From Hyalangium versicolor (GTDB lineage: Bacteria; Myxococcota; Myxococcia; Myxococcales; Myxococcaceae), in contig NZ_JAHXBF010000004.1 in NCBI RefSeq assembly GCF_020103695.1, positions 512,279 to 576,278 on the forward strand: a stretch of 64,000 nucleotides of DNA, read 5' to 3'. The notes beneath the pieces are model-generated. The model was not told where the DNA came from and made no database searches. It saw only the letters and a program-made list of their open reading frames with translations. Positions 1 through 8,455 of this stretch are shown here, one piece after another. The translations under genes were made by a program, and so were the position numbers. Positions within the stretch are counted from its first letter, which is position 1. Each line of letters opens with the position of its first letter.

Positions 1-54
1 GCCATCCTCCCCACCTCCAGCCACGCCGTCCCCTCCATGCAAGCGAGCGCGTGA
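1..54 (+). CDS. C-terminal tail of an upstream gene, probably leuA
   Basis: The first base begins an open frame of 17 codons that ends in TGA at 52-54, one base before the leuC start codon. The sequence is too short for homology. Its tight spacing to leuC-leuD-leuB suggests the end of 2-isopropylmalate synthase (leuA), the enzyme that precedes isopropylmalate isomerase in leucine synthesis. That identity is inferred from context only. Confidence 0.4.
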   Translation, partial: AILPTSSHAVPSMQASA

Positions 55-55
55 C

Positions 56-1486
56 ATGAGCCCTTCATCCCCTCAGAACCTGTTCGAGAAGATCTGGCGC
101 TCCCACATCGTCCAGCCGGAGACCGCCGACACACCCGCCGTGCTCTACGTGGATCTCCACCTGGTGCACGAGGTGACGTCACCGCAAGCCTTCAGCCTGC
201 TGCGCCAGCGCGGCCTGCGGGTGCGGCGGACCGACCGGACCGTCGCCACCATGGACCACTCCACCCCGACGCTCCCGCCGGATGCCCAGGGGCGCTACCC
301 CATGGTGGACGCGGAGGCGGCGGCGCAGGTCTCCCAGTTGGAGGCCAACTGCCAGGAGTTCGGCGTGCCGTTGCACAAGCTGGGCTCGGAGCACCAGGGC
401 ATCATCCACGTCATCGGGCCGGAGCTCGGCCTGACACTGCCGGGCTCCACCATCGTCTGCGGAGACAGCCACACGAGCACCCACGGGGCCTTTGGCGCGC
501 TGGCCTTCGGCATCGGCACCAGCGAGGTGGGCCACGTGCTGGCCACCCAGTGCCTGCTGCAGCGCAAGCCGAAGACGCTGGAGGTGCGGGTGGAGGGCCA
601 GCTGCGCCCCGGCGTGAGCGCCAAGGACATCATCCTGGGCATCATCGCGAAGATGGGCGTGGGCGGCGGCACGGGCCACGTCATCGAGTACACCGGCAAC
701 GCCATCCGTGGCCTCTCCATGGAAGAGCGCATGACGGTGTGCAACATGTCCATCGAGGCCGGCGCCCGCGCGGGCCTCATCGCTCCGGACGAGACGACCT
801 TCGAGTACCTCGCCCGCCGCCCGGGCGCGCCCCAGGGAGAAGCCTGGGACAAGGCGTTGGCTCGCTGGCGGACCCTGGCCTCGGATCCTGGCGCCACCTA
901 TGACGCGACGGTGACGGTGGATGCCAGCGCGCTCGAGCCCATGCTCACCTACGGCACGAACCCCGGCATGGGCATCCCCATCACCGGCGCAGTGCCGTCA
1001 CCCCACGACATGGCGGATGCGAGCGCTCGCGGCTCCCTGGAGCGGGCCCTGAACTACATGGGGCTGAAGCCGGGCCAGCGGCTGCTGGGCCAACCCATCG
1101 ACGTGGTGTTCATCGGCAGCTGCACCAACTCGCGGCTGTCGGACCTGCGCGCGGCGGCCCAGGTCTTCCGCGGACGGAAGGTGGATCCGCGGGTCCGGGT
1201 GCTCGTGGTGCCCGGCTCGCAGGCCGTGAAGCGCGCGGCGGAGGCCGAGGGGCTGCACGACATCTTCCGCGGAGCCGGCGCCGAGTGGCGTGAGCCCGGC
1301 TGCTCGATGTGCATCGCCATGAATGGAGACCAGGCCCAGCCCGGCCAGTACGTGGTGAGCACCAGCAACCGCAACTTCGAAGGACGGCAGGGCAAGTCCA
1401 GCCGGACCTTCCTGGCCAGTCCGCTGACCGCCGCTGCCGCCGCCGTCACCGGCCAGGTCAGTGATCCCCGCGAACTCTTGAGGTGA
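56..1486 (+). CDS. leuC: 3-isopropylmalate dehydratase large subunit (LeuC)
   Basis: Large subunit of the isopropylmalate isomerase that converts 2- to 3-isopropylmalate in cytoplasmic leucine biosynthesis, working as a heterodimer with LeuD. The 476-residue length is normal for bacterial LeuC. The N-terminus carries the family pattern [12 protein letters not shown] and the substrate-loop sequence MDHSTPT. The three [4Fe-4S] ligands are visible: Cys356 in IGSCTNSR, and Cys416 and Cys419 in [11 protein letters not shown]. The ATG lies one base after the stop of the preceding frame, so translation is probably coupled. leuD follows after 4 bases. No truncation or frameshift is seen. Confidence 0.97.
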   Translation: MSPSSPQNLFEKIWRSHIVQPETADTPAVLYVDLHLVHEVTSPQAFSLLRQRGLRVRRTDRTVATMDHSTPTLPPDAQGRYPMVDAEAAAQVSQLEANCQEFGVPLHKLGSEHQGIIHVIGPELGLTLPGSTIVCGDSHTSTHGAFGALAFGIGTSEVGHVLATQCLLQRKPKTLEVRVEGQLRPGVSAKDIILGIIAKMGVGGGTGHVIEYTGNAIRGLSMEERMTVCNMSIEAGARAGLIAPDETTFEYLARRPGAPQGEAWDKALARWRTLASDPGATYDATVTVDASALEPMLTYGTNPGMGIPITGAVPSPHDMADASARGSLERALNYMGLKPGQRLLGQPIDVVFIGSCTNSRLSDLRAAAQVFRGRKVDPRVRVLVVPGSQAVKRAAEAEGLHDIFRGAGAEWREPGCSMCIAMNGDQAQPGQYVVSTSNRNFEGRQGKSSRTFLASPLTAAAAAVTGQVSDPRELLR

Positions 1487-1490
1487 GTCC

Positions 1491-2066
1491 ATGGAACCCT
1501 TCCGAACGCTGCACTCGCGCACCGTCGTCCTCGCGCAGCAGAACATCGATACCGATCAGATCATCCCCGCCCGGTTCCTCAAGATTACCCACCGCAAGGG
1601 GCTGGGCCGCTGGGCTTTCGCGGACTGGCGCTACCACCCGGATGGCACGCCCCGTGCGGACTTCATCCTGGAGAAGCCGGAGGCGCAGGGAGTCCAGGTG
1701 CTGGTGGCCGGAGACAACTTCGGCTGTGGCTCCTCGCGCGAGCATGCTCCGTGGGCGCTGACGGACTGGGGCTTCCGCGCGATCATCAGCTCGTCCATCG
1801 CGGACATCTTCTCCAACAACTCGATCAAGAACGGCCTGCTGCCGGTGAGGGTGAACGCCGCATTTCACCAGCGCCTGCTGGCCGAGCCGGGCGCCGAGGT
1901 GACCATTGATCTGGAGCACCGCACGGTGACGCTCTCGGATGGGACGTCGACGGTGTTCCCGCTGGATGCGTTCGCTCGCTACTGCCTGATGAACGGGGTG
2001 GATGAGCTGGAGTTCCTGCTGGGCCAGGAAGAGGCCATCGCCCGCTTCGAGGAGGCACGCACATGA
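1491..2066 (+). CDS. leuD: 3-isopropylmalate dehydratase small subunit (LeuD)
   Basis: Small subunit of isopropylmalate isomerase, the swivelling domain that completes the LeuC active site. The 191 residues match the usual size. Near the N-terminus is [13 protein letters not shown], and the loop [14 protein letters not shown] at roughly residues 78-91 is the diagnostic LeuD signature. A GAGGTGA ribosome binding site overlaps the end of leuC and lies 4 bases before the ATG. The stop codon overlaps the leuB start (ATGA), so leuC, leuD and leuB form one translationally coupled operon. Confidence 0.97.
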   Translation: MEPFRTLHSRTVVLAQQNIDTDQIIPARFLKITHRKGLGRWAFADWRYHPDGTPRADFILEKPEAQGVQVLVAGDNFGCGSSREHAPWALTDWGFRAIISSSIADIFSNNSIKNGLLPVRVNAAFHQRLLAEPGAEVTIDLEHRTVTLSDGTSTVFPLDAFARYCLMNGVDELEFLLGQEEAIARFEEART

Positions 2067-3130
2067 AGGCACTCATCGCATTGCTTCCGGGTGACGGCAT
2101 CGGGCCCGAAGTCGTCAACCAGGGAGCGCGCCTCCTGCGAGCCGTGGCGGAGCGCTTCGGCCACTCCTTCGAGCTGATCGAGGCCCCCATGGGAGGAGTG
2201 GCCATCGATCTCACCGGTTCCCCGCTGCCGCCCGACACGCTGGCCCTCTGCCAGAGAGCGGACGCGGTGCTGCTGGGCGCGGTGGGAGGGCCGAAATGGG
2301 ATCCGCCCGCGAAGGTACGCCCGGAGCAGGGGCTGCTCGCGCTGCGCAAGGCCATGGGCCTGTACGCCAACCTGCGGCCGGTGGCGCCCTTCCCCGCGCT
2401 CTACGACGCCTCCTCGCTCAAGCCCGAGGTGCTGCGCGGGGTGGACCTGCTGGTCGTGCGCGAACTCACCGGAGGCATCTACTTCGGAGAGAAGCGCCGG
2501 GAAGAGCATCAGGCCTTCGATGCCTGTGTGTACACGGTGGAGGAGGTGGTGCGGGTGGTCCGTGCCGCGGCCTCCCTGGCACGAGGCCGCCGCAAGCGGC
2601 TCACCTCGGTGGACAAGGCCAACGTGCTGGAGACGTCGCGGCTCTGGCGTGAAGTCACCACGCGGGTCATCCGCGACGAGTTCCCGGACATCGAGCTGAA
2701 GCACCTGCTGGTGGACGCCTGCGCCATGCACCTCATCAAGCGCCCGGCCGACTTCGACGTCATCGTCACCGAGAACATGTTCGGCGACATCCTCACGGAC
2801 GAAGCGGCCATGCTCTCGGGCTCGATTGGGATGCTGCCCTCGGCCTCACTGGGAGACAACCGGCGTGGGTTGTACGAGCCCATTCACGGCTCCGCGCCGG
2901 ACATCGCCGGCAAAGGGGTGGCCAACCCCTACGGGACGCTGCTGAGTGTCGCCATGCTGCTGCGTCACTCGCTCCAGCTCGAACCGGAGGCGCGAGCCGT
3001 CGAGGCCGCGGTGGCCTCCGCGATTGACGCGGGCGTGCTCTCCGCCGATCTCCTCCCCTCAGGTCAAAGCGCTGCTGGGACCGAGGAGATGGGCGCGGCC
3101 GTGCTGGCCCGGCTCGGCAAGCGCGCCTGA
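2063..3130 (+). CDS. leuB: 3-isopropylmalate dehydrogenase (LeuB)
   Basis: NAD-dependent enzyme that oxidises and decarboxylates 3-isopropylmalate to 2-oxoisocaproate, the third committed step of leucine synthesis. The 355 residues show the beta-decarboxylating dehydrogenase pattern: [10 protein letters not shown] at the N-terminus, [12 protein letters not shown] in the middle, SVDKANVL with the catalytic Lys, and a C-terminal metal and NAD region containing [21 protein letters not shown] and [14 protein letters not shown]. The start overlaps the leuD stop by 4 bases. It is the last gene of the operon; the next gene is convergent and ends 40 bases downstream. Confidence 0.97.
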   Translation: MKALIALLPGDGIGPEVVNQGARLLRAVAERFGHSFELIEAPMGGVAIDLTGSPLPPDTLALCQRADAVLLGAVGGPKWDPPAKVRPEQGLLALRKAMGLYANLRPVAPFPALYDASSLKPEVLRGVDLLVVRELTGGIYFGEKRREEHQAFDACVYTVEEVVRVVRAAASLARGRRKRLTSVDKANVLETSRLWREVTTRVIRDEFPDIELKHLLVDACAMHLIKRPADFDVIVTENMFGDILTDEAAMLSGSIGMLPSASLGDNRRGLYEPIHGSAPDIAGKGVANPYGTLLSVAMLLRHSLQLEPEARAVEAAVASAIDAGVLSADLLPSGQSAAGTEEMGAAVLARLGKRA

Positions 3131-3170
3131 GGCTGGAGCGCCCTCACGGCCACCGTCACGGATGCCACGG

Positions 3171-3965
3171 CTAGCAGGCGTCGTGGCACCCGGCGGCGTC
3201 AGCCGACAGGATGAGGAAGTCCTCGCCCCAGGTGTTGTAGTCGCAGAAGTAGGAGGTGCCCTGGTAGACAAAGTGCGTCCCGTCGAACAGGAAGCCACAG
3301 CTGTAATCGACACAGCTCGCCTTCGTGATGCCCGGCCCCAGGTCCGTGTACGGGATGCACCCGATGGGATTGTCGTAGCAGTCCCACCCTCCCGTCAGTC
3401 CGTAGGCCGGGACGCTGTAGTAGCGGGAGTTGGCACACTCGAAGTCGCGCGGCAGCGAGGTGTAGTTCGCGACTTTGTAGTTGCTGTTGCTGCTCATCTG
3501 CGGACTGTCGCCCGGGGAGCGCCCCGCGACGACCTTGAGCGCTCCGTCCTCCTGGGTCATCCGCAGCCCCTTCGTGAGGCTCCTGCCGTTCAAGCCGAGC
3601 GAGGCGGCCATGACCTGCCCGTCAGCGCTGGGCTCCACGGCACTGACCTCGAAGCCGGTGCGCAGGGACTCAGCGCCCCCGAGCGCTTCCACCAGGTTGC
3701 GCCGTTCGCGCTCGATGAAGGTGGCCAACGGATCCGGAAGGCCGCGTCGAACCCCCGCCTCGCGAATTCGCTCCAGGCTGGAGCGAGAGAGAATGCTCTC
3801 GACAGTGACTGCGTCCCGCGCGAGCAATGCAGTCGCGTAGGCATTCACGAGCGTCCCGGCATCCTGCCTGGAGACTTCCGCGGGAGGCGTCCGCCCAGCG
3901 GAGGGAGAAGAACCGTTCTGACCCAGCGACAGTGACAGCATCCCGACAAGAACCGCGACTTTCAT
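3171..3965 (-). CDS. secreted Cys-rich protein of unknown function
   Basis: I do not recognise this family. The start is placed at the ATG at 3965 because GAGG lies 5 bases upstream and the protein then begins with a compact signal peptide (MKVAVLVGMLSLSLG); a longer frame upstream lacks this. The mature protein of about 245 residues has two parts: an alpha-rich half (roughly residues 25-115) that begins like a fold with a helical repeat, and a C-terminal half with eight Cys in close spacing (FEC, WDC, IGC, ASC, YSC, YFC, AGC, DAC), suggesting disulfide bonds outside the cytoplasm. It is convergent with leuB and probably monocistronic. Confidence 0.8.
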   Translation of the reverse strand: MKVAVLVGMLSLSLGQNGSSPSAGRTPPAEVSRQDAGTLVNAYATALLARDAVTVESILSRSSLERIREAGVRRGLPDPLATFIERERRNLVEALGGAESLRTGFEVSAVEPSADGQVMAASLGLNGRSLTKGLRMTQEDGALKVVAGRSPGDSPQMSSNSNYKVANYTSLPRDFECANSRYYSVPAYGLTGGWDCYDNPIGCIPYTDLGPGITKASCVDYSCGFLFDGTHFVYQGTSYFCDYNTWGEDFLILSADAAGCHDAC

Positions 3966-4058
3966 GAGCGCCTCGAGAGAGAAGGGGCAGCAGGCGAACA
4001 CTCGCCGGTATCAAAAACGCACACGGCGCGGTTTGTTACCTGCGCCTGGGAAACGGTG

Positions 4059-5012
4059 ATGGAAACTCGCTCCATGAAACTGTCGGCTCCCACGGAAGCT
4101 CGGCTGAGCGAGCTGGGTCCGCGTGGCGAGGCATGGAAGCGCGCCCTGCCAGAGCGTCTGCGAGCACTGGAAGAGACCTTCGGCTGCGAGCTGGGTGAGC
4201 CATTGGATGGCGGGAGTGCGGCGTTCGTCGCGCGGGTCCGGAGGAGAGACGGCACGAGGGCGGTGCTCAAGGTCGCCGTCCCCCATGACGGAAGGGGGAT
4301 GGATGGGTTCGAAAGAGAACTCGCCATCCTGACTTCCACGAGGGGCGGCGCCTACGTCGAGGCTCTCGCCCATGACCGGGAGCATCGGGCCATGTTGCTG
4401 GAGGAGCTTGGCCCTCCCCTGGAGCGGCGGGGACTTTCCGTGGAGCGTCAGGTCGACGTGCTCGGCACCACCCTCGCGCGTGCCTGGGGAAACGCCAGCG
4501 CGGTGCCAGGACTGCCGGACGGACTTCATCAGGCGGACCTTCTCGAGGAGATCCTCGACGCCCCTCCGGAGACGAACGACCCCTCACCGCACGCGGAGAC
4601 CCTTGAGCTGGCGCGAACCTTCCTCGACCGGCGCCGACGTGCGTTCGACCCGTCACGCGCCGTGCTGATTCACGGCGACGCGCATCCGAGCAACGTGCTG
4701 TCGAACACCGGCGAGGACTTCAAGCTGATCGATCCAGAGGGATTGCTCTCGATGCCCGAGCACGACCTGGGAATTCCCCTTCGTGGCTGGAATGACGAGC
4801 TCCTGGCGGCGAACGATCCGGGAGCCGTCGCGATGTCCTGGGTGCAGCGGATGGCGCGCGTCTCGGGACGCAGCGACGTCGCGGCAATCTGGGAGTGGTC
4901 CTTCATCGAACGAGTGACGAGTGGGCTCTTTCTGCTGCGACTCGGGCTGGTGTCCGAGGCCCACCCCTATCTTGTGGCCGCGGACCGGCTCAGGCCCCCT
5001 CGAACCTCGTGA
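4059..5012 (+). CDS. aminoglycoside/hydroxyurea-type phosphotransferase
   Basis: Predicted cytoplasmic small-molecule kinase of the streptomycin 6-kinase/hydroxyurea kinase group within the APH fold. The N-lobe has a nucleotide-binding Lys in RAVLKVAV and a family-typical MLLEELGP hinge. The C-lobe has the catalytic loop HGDAHPSNVL starting at His205, followed by LIDPEGL, where the Asp binds magnesium; the DPE form is typical of this subgroup. The length of about 317 residues matches family members. The ATG at 4059 is preferred over the GTG one codon earlier because of spacing to a GGGA site. The true substrate may be an antibiotic or an endogenous metabolite; nothing nearby settles it. Confidence 0.85.
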   Translation: METRSMKLSAPTEARLSELGPRGEAWKRALPERLRALEETFGCELGEPLDGGSAAFVARVRRRDGTRAVLKVAVPHDGRGMDGFERELAILTSTRGGAYVEALAHDREHRAMLLEELGPPLERRGLSVERQVDVLGTTLARAWGNASAVPGLPDGLHQADLLEEILDAPPETNDPSPHAETLELARTFLDRRRRAFDPSRAVLIHGDAHPSNVLSNTGEDFKLIDPEGLLSMPEHDLGIPLRGWNDELLAANDPGAVAMSWVQRMARVSGRSDVAAIWEWSFIERVTSGLFLLRLGLVSEAHPYLVAADRLRPPRTS

Positions 5013-5098
5013 ATGTAGCCCCCTGAGCACAGCACATGCCGGGCGGTTGCAAGGTCTGCCTCCGCAGCCGATGCTGTGCGCCAAGGAGGAGCCCCTCG

Positions 5099-5737
5099 AT
5101 GACCATCACCATTACCGCCTTTGAACGCTCACCCGATGGCGGCAAGGGACTGGCGCGGGATACGCGCGTTCGCTGGGCGCTCGAGGAAGTGGGCCAACCC
5201 TACGAGGTTCGCCTTGTTTCGTTTCGCGCGATGAAGGAACCCGCGCATCTGGCGCTTCATCCTTTCGGTCAGATTCCGACCTATGAGGAGGGCGATCTCG
5301 CGCTGTTCGAGACAGGGGCGATCGTGTTCCACATCGCCGAGCGACATGCGGGCTTGCTGCCGGACAATGCCAATGCTCGGGCGCGAGCGATCACATGGAT
5401 GTTTGCCGCGCTCAACACGGTAGAGCCACCGATTCTTGAACTCGTCACCGCCAAGATCCTGGAGGGCGACAAGCCGTGGACTGCGGAGCGCATGCCTCTG
5501 CTCAAGGATCGCGTCCGCGCTCGGCTCGGCCCACTTTCCGTTCGCCTGGGCGATGCCGAATGGCTCGAGGGTGCGTTCAGCGCTGGCGACTTGATGATGG
5601 TGTCGGTGCTGCTCAGGTTGAGAGCATCGGGCATTCTGGACGAATACCCAAACCTGGCCGCTTATGTCGCCCGCGGCGAAGCGCGGCCCGCCTACAAGCG
5701 AGCCTTCGACGCTCAATTGGCGGTGAACACCCGCTAG
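5099..5737 (+). CDS. glutathione S-transferase family protein
   Basis: Predicted cytosolic glutathione transferase, 212 residues. The N-terminal thioredoxin-like domain is recognisable from TRVRWALEEVGQPYEV, the cis-Pro segment FGQIPTYEE and the glutathione-anchoring LFETGAIVFHIAE. An alpha-helical C-terminal domain follows and includes the N-capping-like SAGDLMMVSVL. The ATG at 5099 is chosen because an AGGAGGA site sits 8 bases upstream; the open frame extends 21 codons further without supporting features. Another GST of a different subgroup lies at 26364. The substrate is unknown. Confidence 0.9.
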   Translation: MTITITAFERSPDGGKGLARDTRVRWALEEVGQPYEVRLVSFRAMKEPAHLALHPFGQIPTYEEGDLALFETGAIVFHIAERHAGLLPDNANARARAITWMFAALNTVEPPILELVTAKILEGDKPWTAERMPLLKDRVRARLGPLSVRLGDAEWLEGAFSAGDLMMVSVLLRLRASGILDEYPNLAAYVARGEARPAYKRAFDAQLAVNTR

Positions 5738-5842
5738 AGACGCCGGGATGGCTCTGGCTCTACAACCCCCGTGAGGTGGCCCGGCTTACTCGGCCCCTCC
5801 CTCCCCTTTCGTCGCCGCGAGTCGTGGGGCAGGCTGCCACGT

Positions 5843-7300
5843 ATGTCCAGTGCTCCTCCGTCTTCGCTTCACCCCGCCGCTCTGCCGGTGGGCACGCTCT
5901 TGGGCTGCTGGCGAATCGCAGGCTGGGCGGGCCGAGGCTCCCATGGCGTTGTCTACAGGGCCGTCCCCGCTGACAGGGAACATGCCGCTCCCGTGGCGCT
6001 CAAGCTGGCCCTGCTTCCTCGCAATCCCCGCTTCGCTCGCGAGGCGGAGCTGCTCTCCCGCCTGCGCAACGGCAGCATCCCCCGCTTCTGGGAGCAAGGT
6101 GAGTGGCAGTCTCCCAGCGGCGACTTCTTCCCCTACGTCATCATGGAGTGGGTTGACGGCCTGCCCCTGTATGCCTGGGCTCGCCAGCAGCCTTTCTCCT
6201 TGTCCCAAGCCAGCCAGATGCTGGCGCACCTGGCTCGTGCCCTCCAGGGCATCCATGCGCAGGGCGCCGTGCACCGGGACGTAAAGGGCGACAACATCCT
6301 GGTTCGCCGCATGGACGGCCGCGCCATGTTGATCGATTTCGGCACCGGCCTGTACCCGGAGGCCGAGACGCTGACGCCTCCGGATGCCTTCCCGGGCACC
6401 CCCGCCTACCGCTCGCCCGAGTCCGGACTCTTCGAGCTTCAAAACCTGCGCGCTCGCTCGGCTCGCTACCGCGCGGGGCCAGCCGATGACCTATACGCGC
6501 TGGGAGTCACCGCGTGCCGCTGGCTCACCAGCGAGTACCCCCAGTTCTCCGACCCCTTCCAGGACGCGCAGGGACTCTGGCGCATGGAGTCCGTCAAGCT
6601 GCCGCAGGCTCTGGCGCAGTTGGAGCCTTCGCTGCGCGCTCCGGTCCAGCGCCTGCTCTCGGTTCGCCCGGAAGAGCGGGGCTCCGTGCAGCAGTTCGCC
6701 GAAGAGATGGAGCGGCTCGCGCGTCCCCGCCCCGTCTTGGCCGTGCCAGCCGCCGAACCGTCTCCTCCAGTGCCGAGCCCGGAGGTGAAGCCTCCCCTCT
6801 CCGAAGTCCCCGTTGGCCAGAAGCTCCCTGCGGACAGCGTCCATCCACGAAGGACAGCGCGGTGGATGTGGCCGGCTCTGGCTACAGCTGCCGCAAGTCT
6901 GGCCGTGGCCCTCTGGGCCAGTTGGGGCGTGCTCGAGCAGCTCTCCCAGCAGTTCTCCGCCCTCTCGTCCACACCAGGAGGCTCCCAGTCAGACGCAGGA
7001 ACCGCAGGGCTCGGCGACACGGTATCCACTGCGGCCTCCCTGGATGCGCCCGAGCCATCACTGCCTACCGTGGCCGAAGAATCACTCCCCGAACCGATAC
7101 CCGGCCAGACGCAGCCGGATTCCAAGGGGCGATGCCCTCTCAGGCGACAGGTCGCCCTCAACGGAGCGTGCTGGGTCCCGATCGAGCCAGAGGAGTGCGC
7201 GGCTGCTATCGCCAATGGTCAACTGTTCCGCGGCAAGTGCTACGTGCCCGCCCTGCCCCGCGGCCGTCGCTCCACCTCGGAGCCCAATCCCAAGCCGTAG
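5843..7300 (+). CDS. membrane-anchored serine/threonine protein kinase
   Basis: Hanks-type kinase of 485 residues. The glycine-rich loop is GWAGRGSHGVVY (about residues 27-38) and the ATP-binding Lys54 lies in VALKLAL. The catalytic loop is VHRDVKGDN with Asp146, the magnesium-binding Asp165 is in IDFGTG, and the activation-segment end is GTPAYRSPES. After a Pro-rich linker there is one transmembrane helix at about 341-362 (starting WMWPALATAAASL), then an extracytoplasmic Ser/Thr-rich stretch and a C-terminal Cys-containing tail (CPLRRQVALNGACW and GKCYVP). This arrangement is common among the many kinases of myxobacteria. The start at 5843 is set by where the kinase domain begins. The gene ends only 8 bases before a palindromic repeat. 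Confidence 0.93.
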   Translation: MSSAPPSSLHPAALPVGTLLGCWRIAGWAGRGSHGVVYRAVPADREHAAPVALKLALLPRNPRFAREAELLSRLRNGSIPRFWEQGEWQSPSGDFFPYVIMEWVDGLPLYAWARQQPFSLSQASQMLAHLARALQGIHAQGAVHRDVKGDNILVRRMDGRAMLIDFGTGLYPEAETLTPPDAFPGTPAYRSPESGLFELQNLRARSARYRAGPADDLYALGVTACRWLTSEYPQFSDPFQDAQGLWRMESVKLPQALAQLEPSLRAPVQRLLSVRPEERGSVQQFAEEMERLARPRPVLAVPAAEPSPPVPSPEVKPPLSEVPVGQKLPADSVHPRRTARWMWPALATAAASLAVALWASWGVLEQLSQQFSALSSTPGGSQSDAGTAGLGDTVSTAASLDAPEPSLPTVAEESLPEPIPGQTQPDSKGRCPLRRQVALNGACWVPIEPEECAAAIANGQLFRGKCYVPALPRGRRSTSEPNPKP

Positions 7301-7307
7301 AAACAGG

Positions 7308-7336
7308 TCACTTTCGCATATGCGAAAGTGGGTCAC
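7308..7336. repeat. 29-bp palindromic repeat, family A, copy 1
   Basis: A perfect 22-bp palindrome (CACTTTCGCAT plus its reverse complement, 7309-7330) is followed by GGTCAC and preceded by T. The same 29 bases recur in direct orientation at 17633-17661, 10,325 bp away. It sits just downstream of the kinase stop codon. It resembles the end of a mobile element or a site-specific recombination site, and it could also fold as a hairpin terminator for the kinase gene. Its identity is unproven. Confidence 0.85.
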
Positions 7337-7429
7337 CGCTGGAGCAGTGAACGGAACCACCCCGCAGGCAGGGGCCTCCAGCCCCGAGGGCCGTGCCTCT
7401 GGCTGGAGAGTCCCTGCTCGGGGGCAGCC

Positions 7430-8101
7430 CTACGCTGCGGGGCGAAGGGCGGTGACAGCCTCCATCAGCGCTTCGAGCAGCACCTGCGCGTCCTCCAGGA
7501 GCACGTCCTTGATGGTGAAGTGCGTCTGGTCATCGATGAGGCGCGAGGTGACGCGCGTGTGTGTGGAGTCCTCTGGGAAGCTGGCGAGGATGCTGTCACG
7601 CAGGCTCTGGAGACGAGCCAGGACCTCCTCCGGCAGCGGCGGCTGGGCCTTGATTCGCAGATGCCTGGTGGCCTCCTTCAGCTCCTCCACCGTGCACTCG
7701 GAGAAGGGCTTCTTTTCGACGGTGCCATCCGCCTTCGGCACCTCGATGGGCGTGGGCCCCGGCTCCTCGTTCGAGAGCGAGAGCCCGGCGGCCTTGCCGT
7801 AGGTGATCAGGGCGTACAGGTGGTACACGCTGTGACGCGCCCCCGCCTGCGGGCTGAAGGCCTTGGCTACGGTGCCGCACGTGCTGAGCACCGTCTGGGA
7901 GATCTCCTTCACCTCCTTGCTGAAGAACTCTTGGGCGCTCTTGTACCCGCCCATCACCGCCATCTTCTTGTCGATGACGAGGTTGTAGTACTGGCCGATG
8001 CGGTAATGGTTCTTGTTCACGTCCACGCCGAGCAGGCGCAGGGCGTCGCGCACCTGGATGAGGGTCTCCTCGAGTGTGGATGAATTGTTGTCCGACTGCA
8101 T
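7430..8101 (-). CDS. conserved hypothetical protein, possible HTH (DUF3102-like logic)
   Basis: A 223-residue soluble protein with no signal peptide. The ATG at 8101 is chosen because it follows GGAGGCAAGG 8 bases upstream. The N-terminal half is helical and contains a segment reading like DUF3102-type phage or plasmid DNA-binding proteins: YRIGQYYNLVI, then GYKSAQEFFSKEV and LSTCGTVAKAFS, then VYHLYALITYGKA, as a predicted helix-turn-helix with a recognition helix around residues 75-95. The C-terminal half is charged and helical (TVEELKEATRHLRI, EEVLARLQSLRDS). It is divergently placed next to the NLR-like gene, with only repeats between them. A regulatory or partner role is a guess. Confidence 0.75.
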   Translation of the reverse strand: MQSDNNSSTLEETLIQVRDALRLLGVDVNKNHYRIGQYYNLVIDKKMAVMGGYKSAQEFFSKEVKEISQTVLSTCGTVAKAFSPQAGARHSVYHLYALITYGKAAGLSLSNEEPGPTPIEVPKADGTVEKKPFSECTVEELKEATRHLRIKAQPPLPEEVLARLQSLRDSILASFPEDSTHTRVTSRLIDDQTHFTIKDVLLEDAQVLLEALMEAVTALRPAA

Positions 8102-8231
8102 AGCGCTACCTTGCCTCCATGAGAGTGTGATGCCGCAGGCCCTCAGCGGAACCTCCGCTGCAACCCACGGCGGGGGAGCGCGCTGCAGCAACCAGGCCAA
8201 GGCCTGCTCTCTCTGAGACGAAGGCTGACAC

Positions 8232-8323
8232 CCGAGAAGAGAGTCTCATTCCGTGGACGGTGGAGTCTCATTCCGTGGACGGTGCCTCATCCTGAGGAGT
8301 TACGGATATCCGTAAGTGACCCG
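8232..8323. repeat. repeat family B, left block with palindrome TTACGGATATCCGTAA
   Basis: The block contains two tandem copies of GTCTCATTCCGTGGACGGTG (starting near 8233 and 8254), then TGAGGAG, the 16-bp palindrome TTACGGATATCCGTAA (8300-8315) and GTGACCCG. A block with the same order of elements, clearly similar base by base, lies at 13155-13244 in the same orientation. The two blocks bracket the NLR-like gene. They look like ends or relics of a mobile element. Confidence 0.8.
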
Positions 8324-8349
8324 CTGGCGGGCCTCCGTAAACGACCCTG

Positions 8350-8371
8350 TTACGGATATCCGTAAGTGACC
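8350..8371. repeat. repeat family B, second palindrome copy
   Basis: A second copy of TTACGGATATCCGTAA followed by GTGACC, 50 bp downstream of the first and in the same orientation. Between them is a degenerate half copy (CTCCGTAAACGACCC). Closely spaced repeats of this sort are seen at the ends of some transposons, where they bind transposase; IS21-type ends are one possibility, from memory. The 354-bp gap between 8102 and 8455 otherwise holds only the promoter region of the two divergent genes, and I can point to no clear promoter. Confidence 0.8.
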
Positions 8372-8455
8372 TCCGGAGTTTTCCTGCCTGGCTGGTGGGA
8401 TTGGGCCGAGGGAGGCCCCATCGATCCTTCCCCGTCTCTACCGGCATGATTCAGA

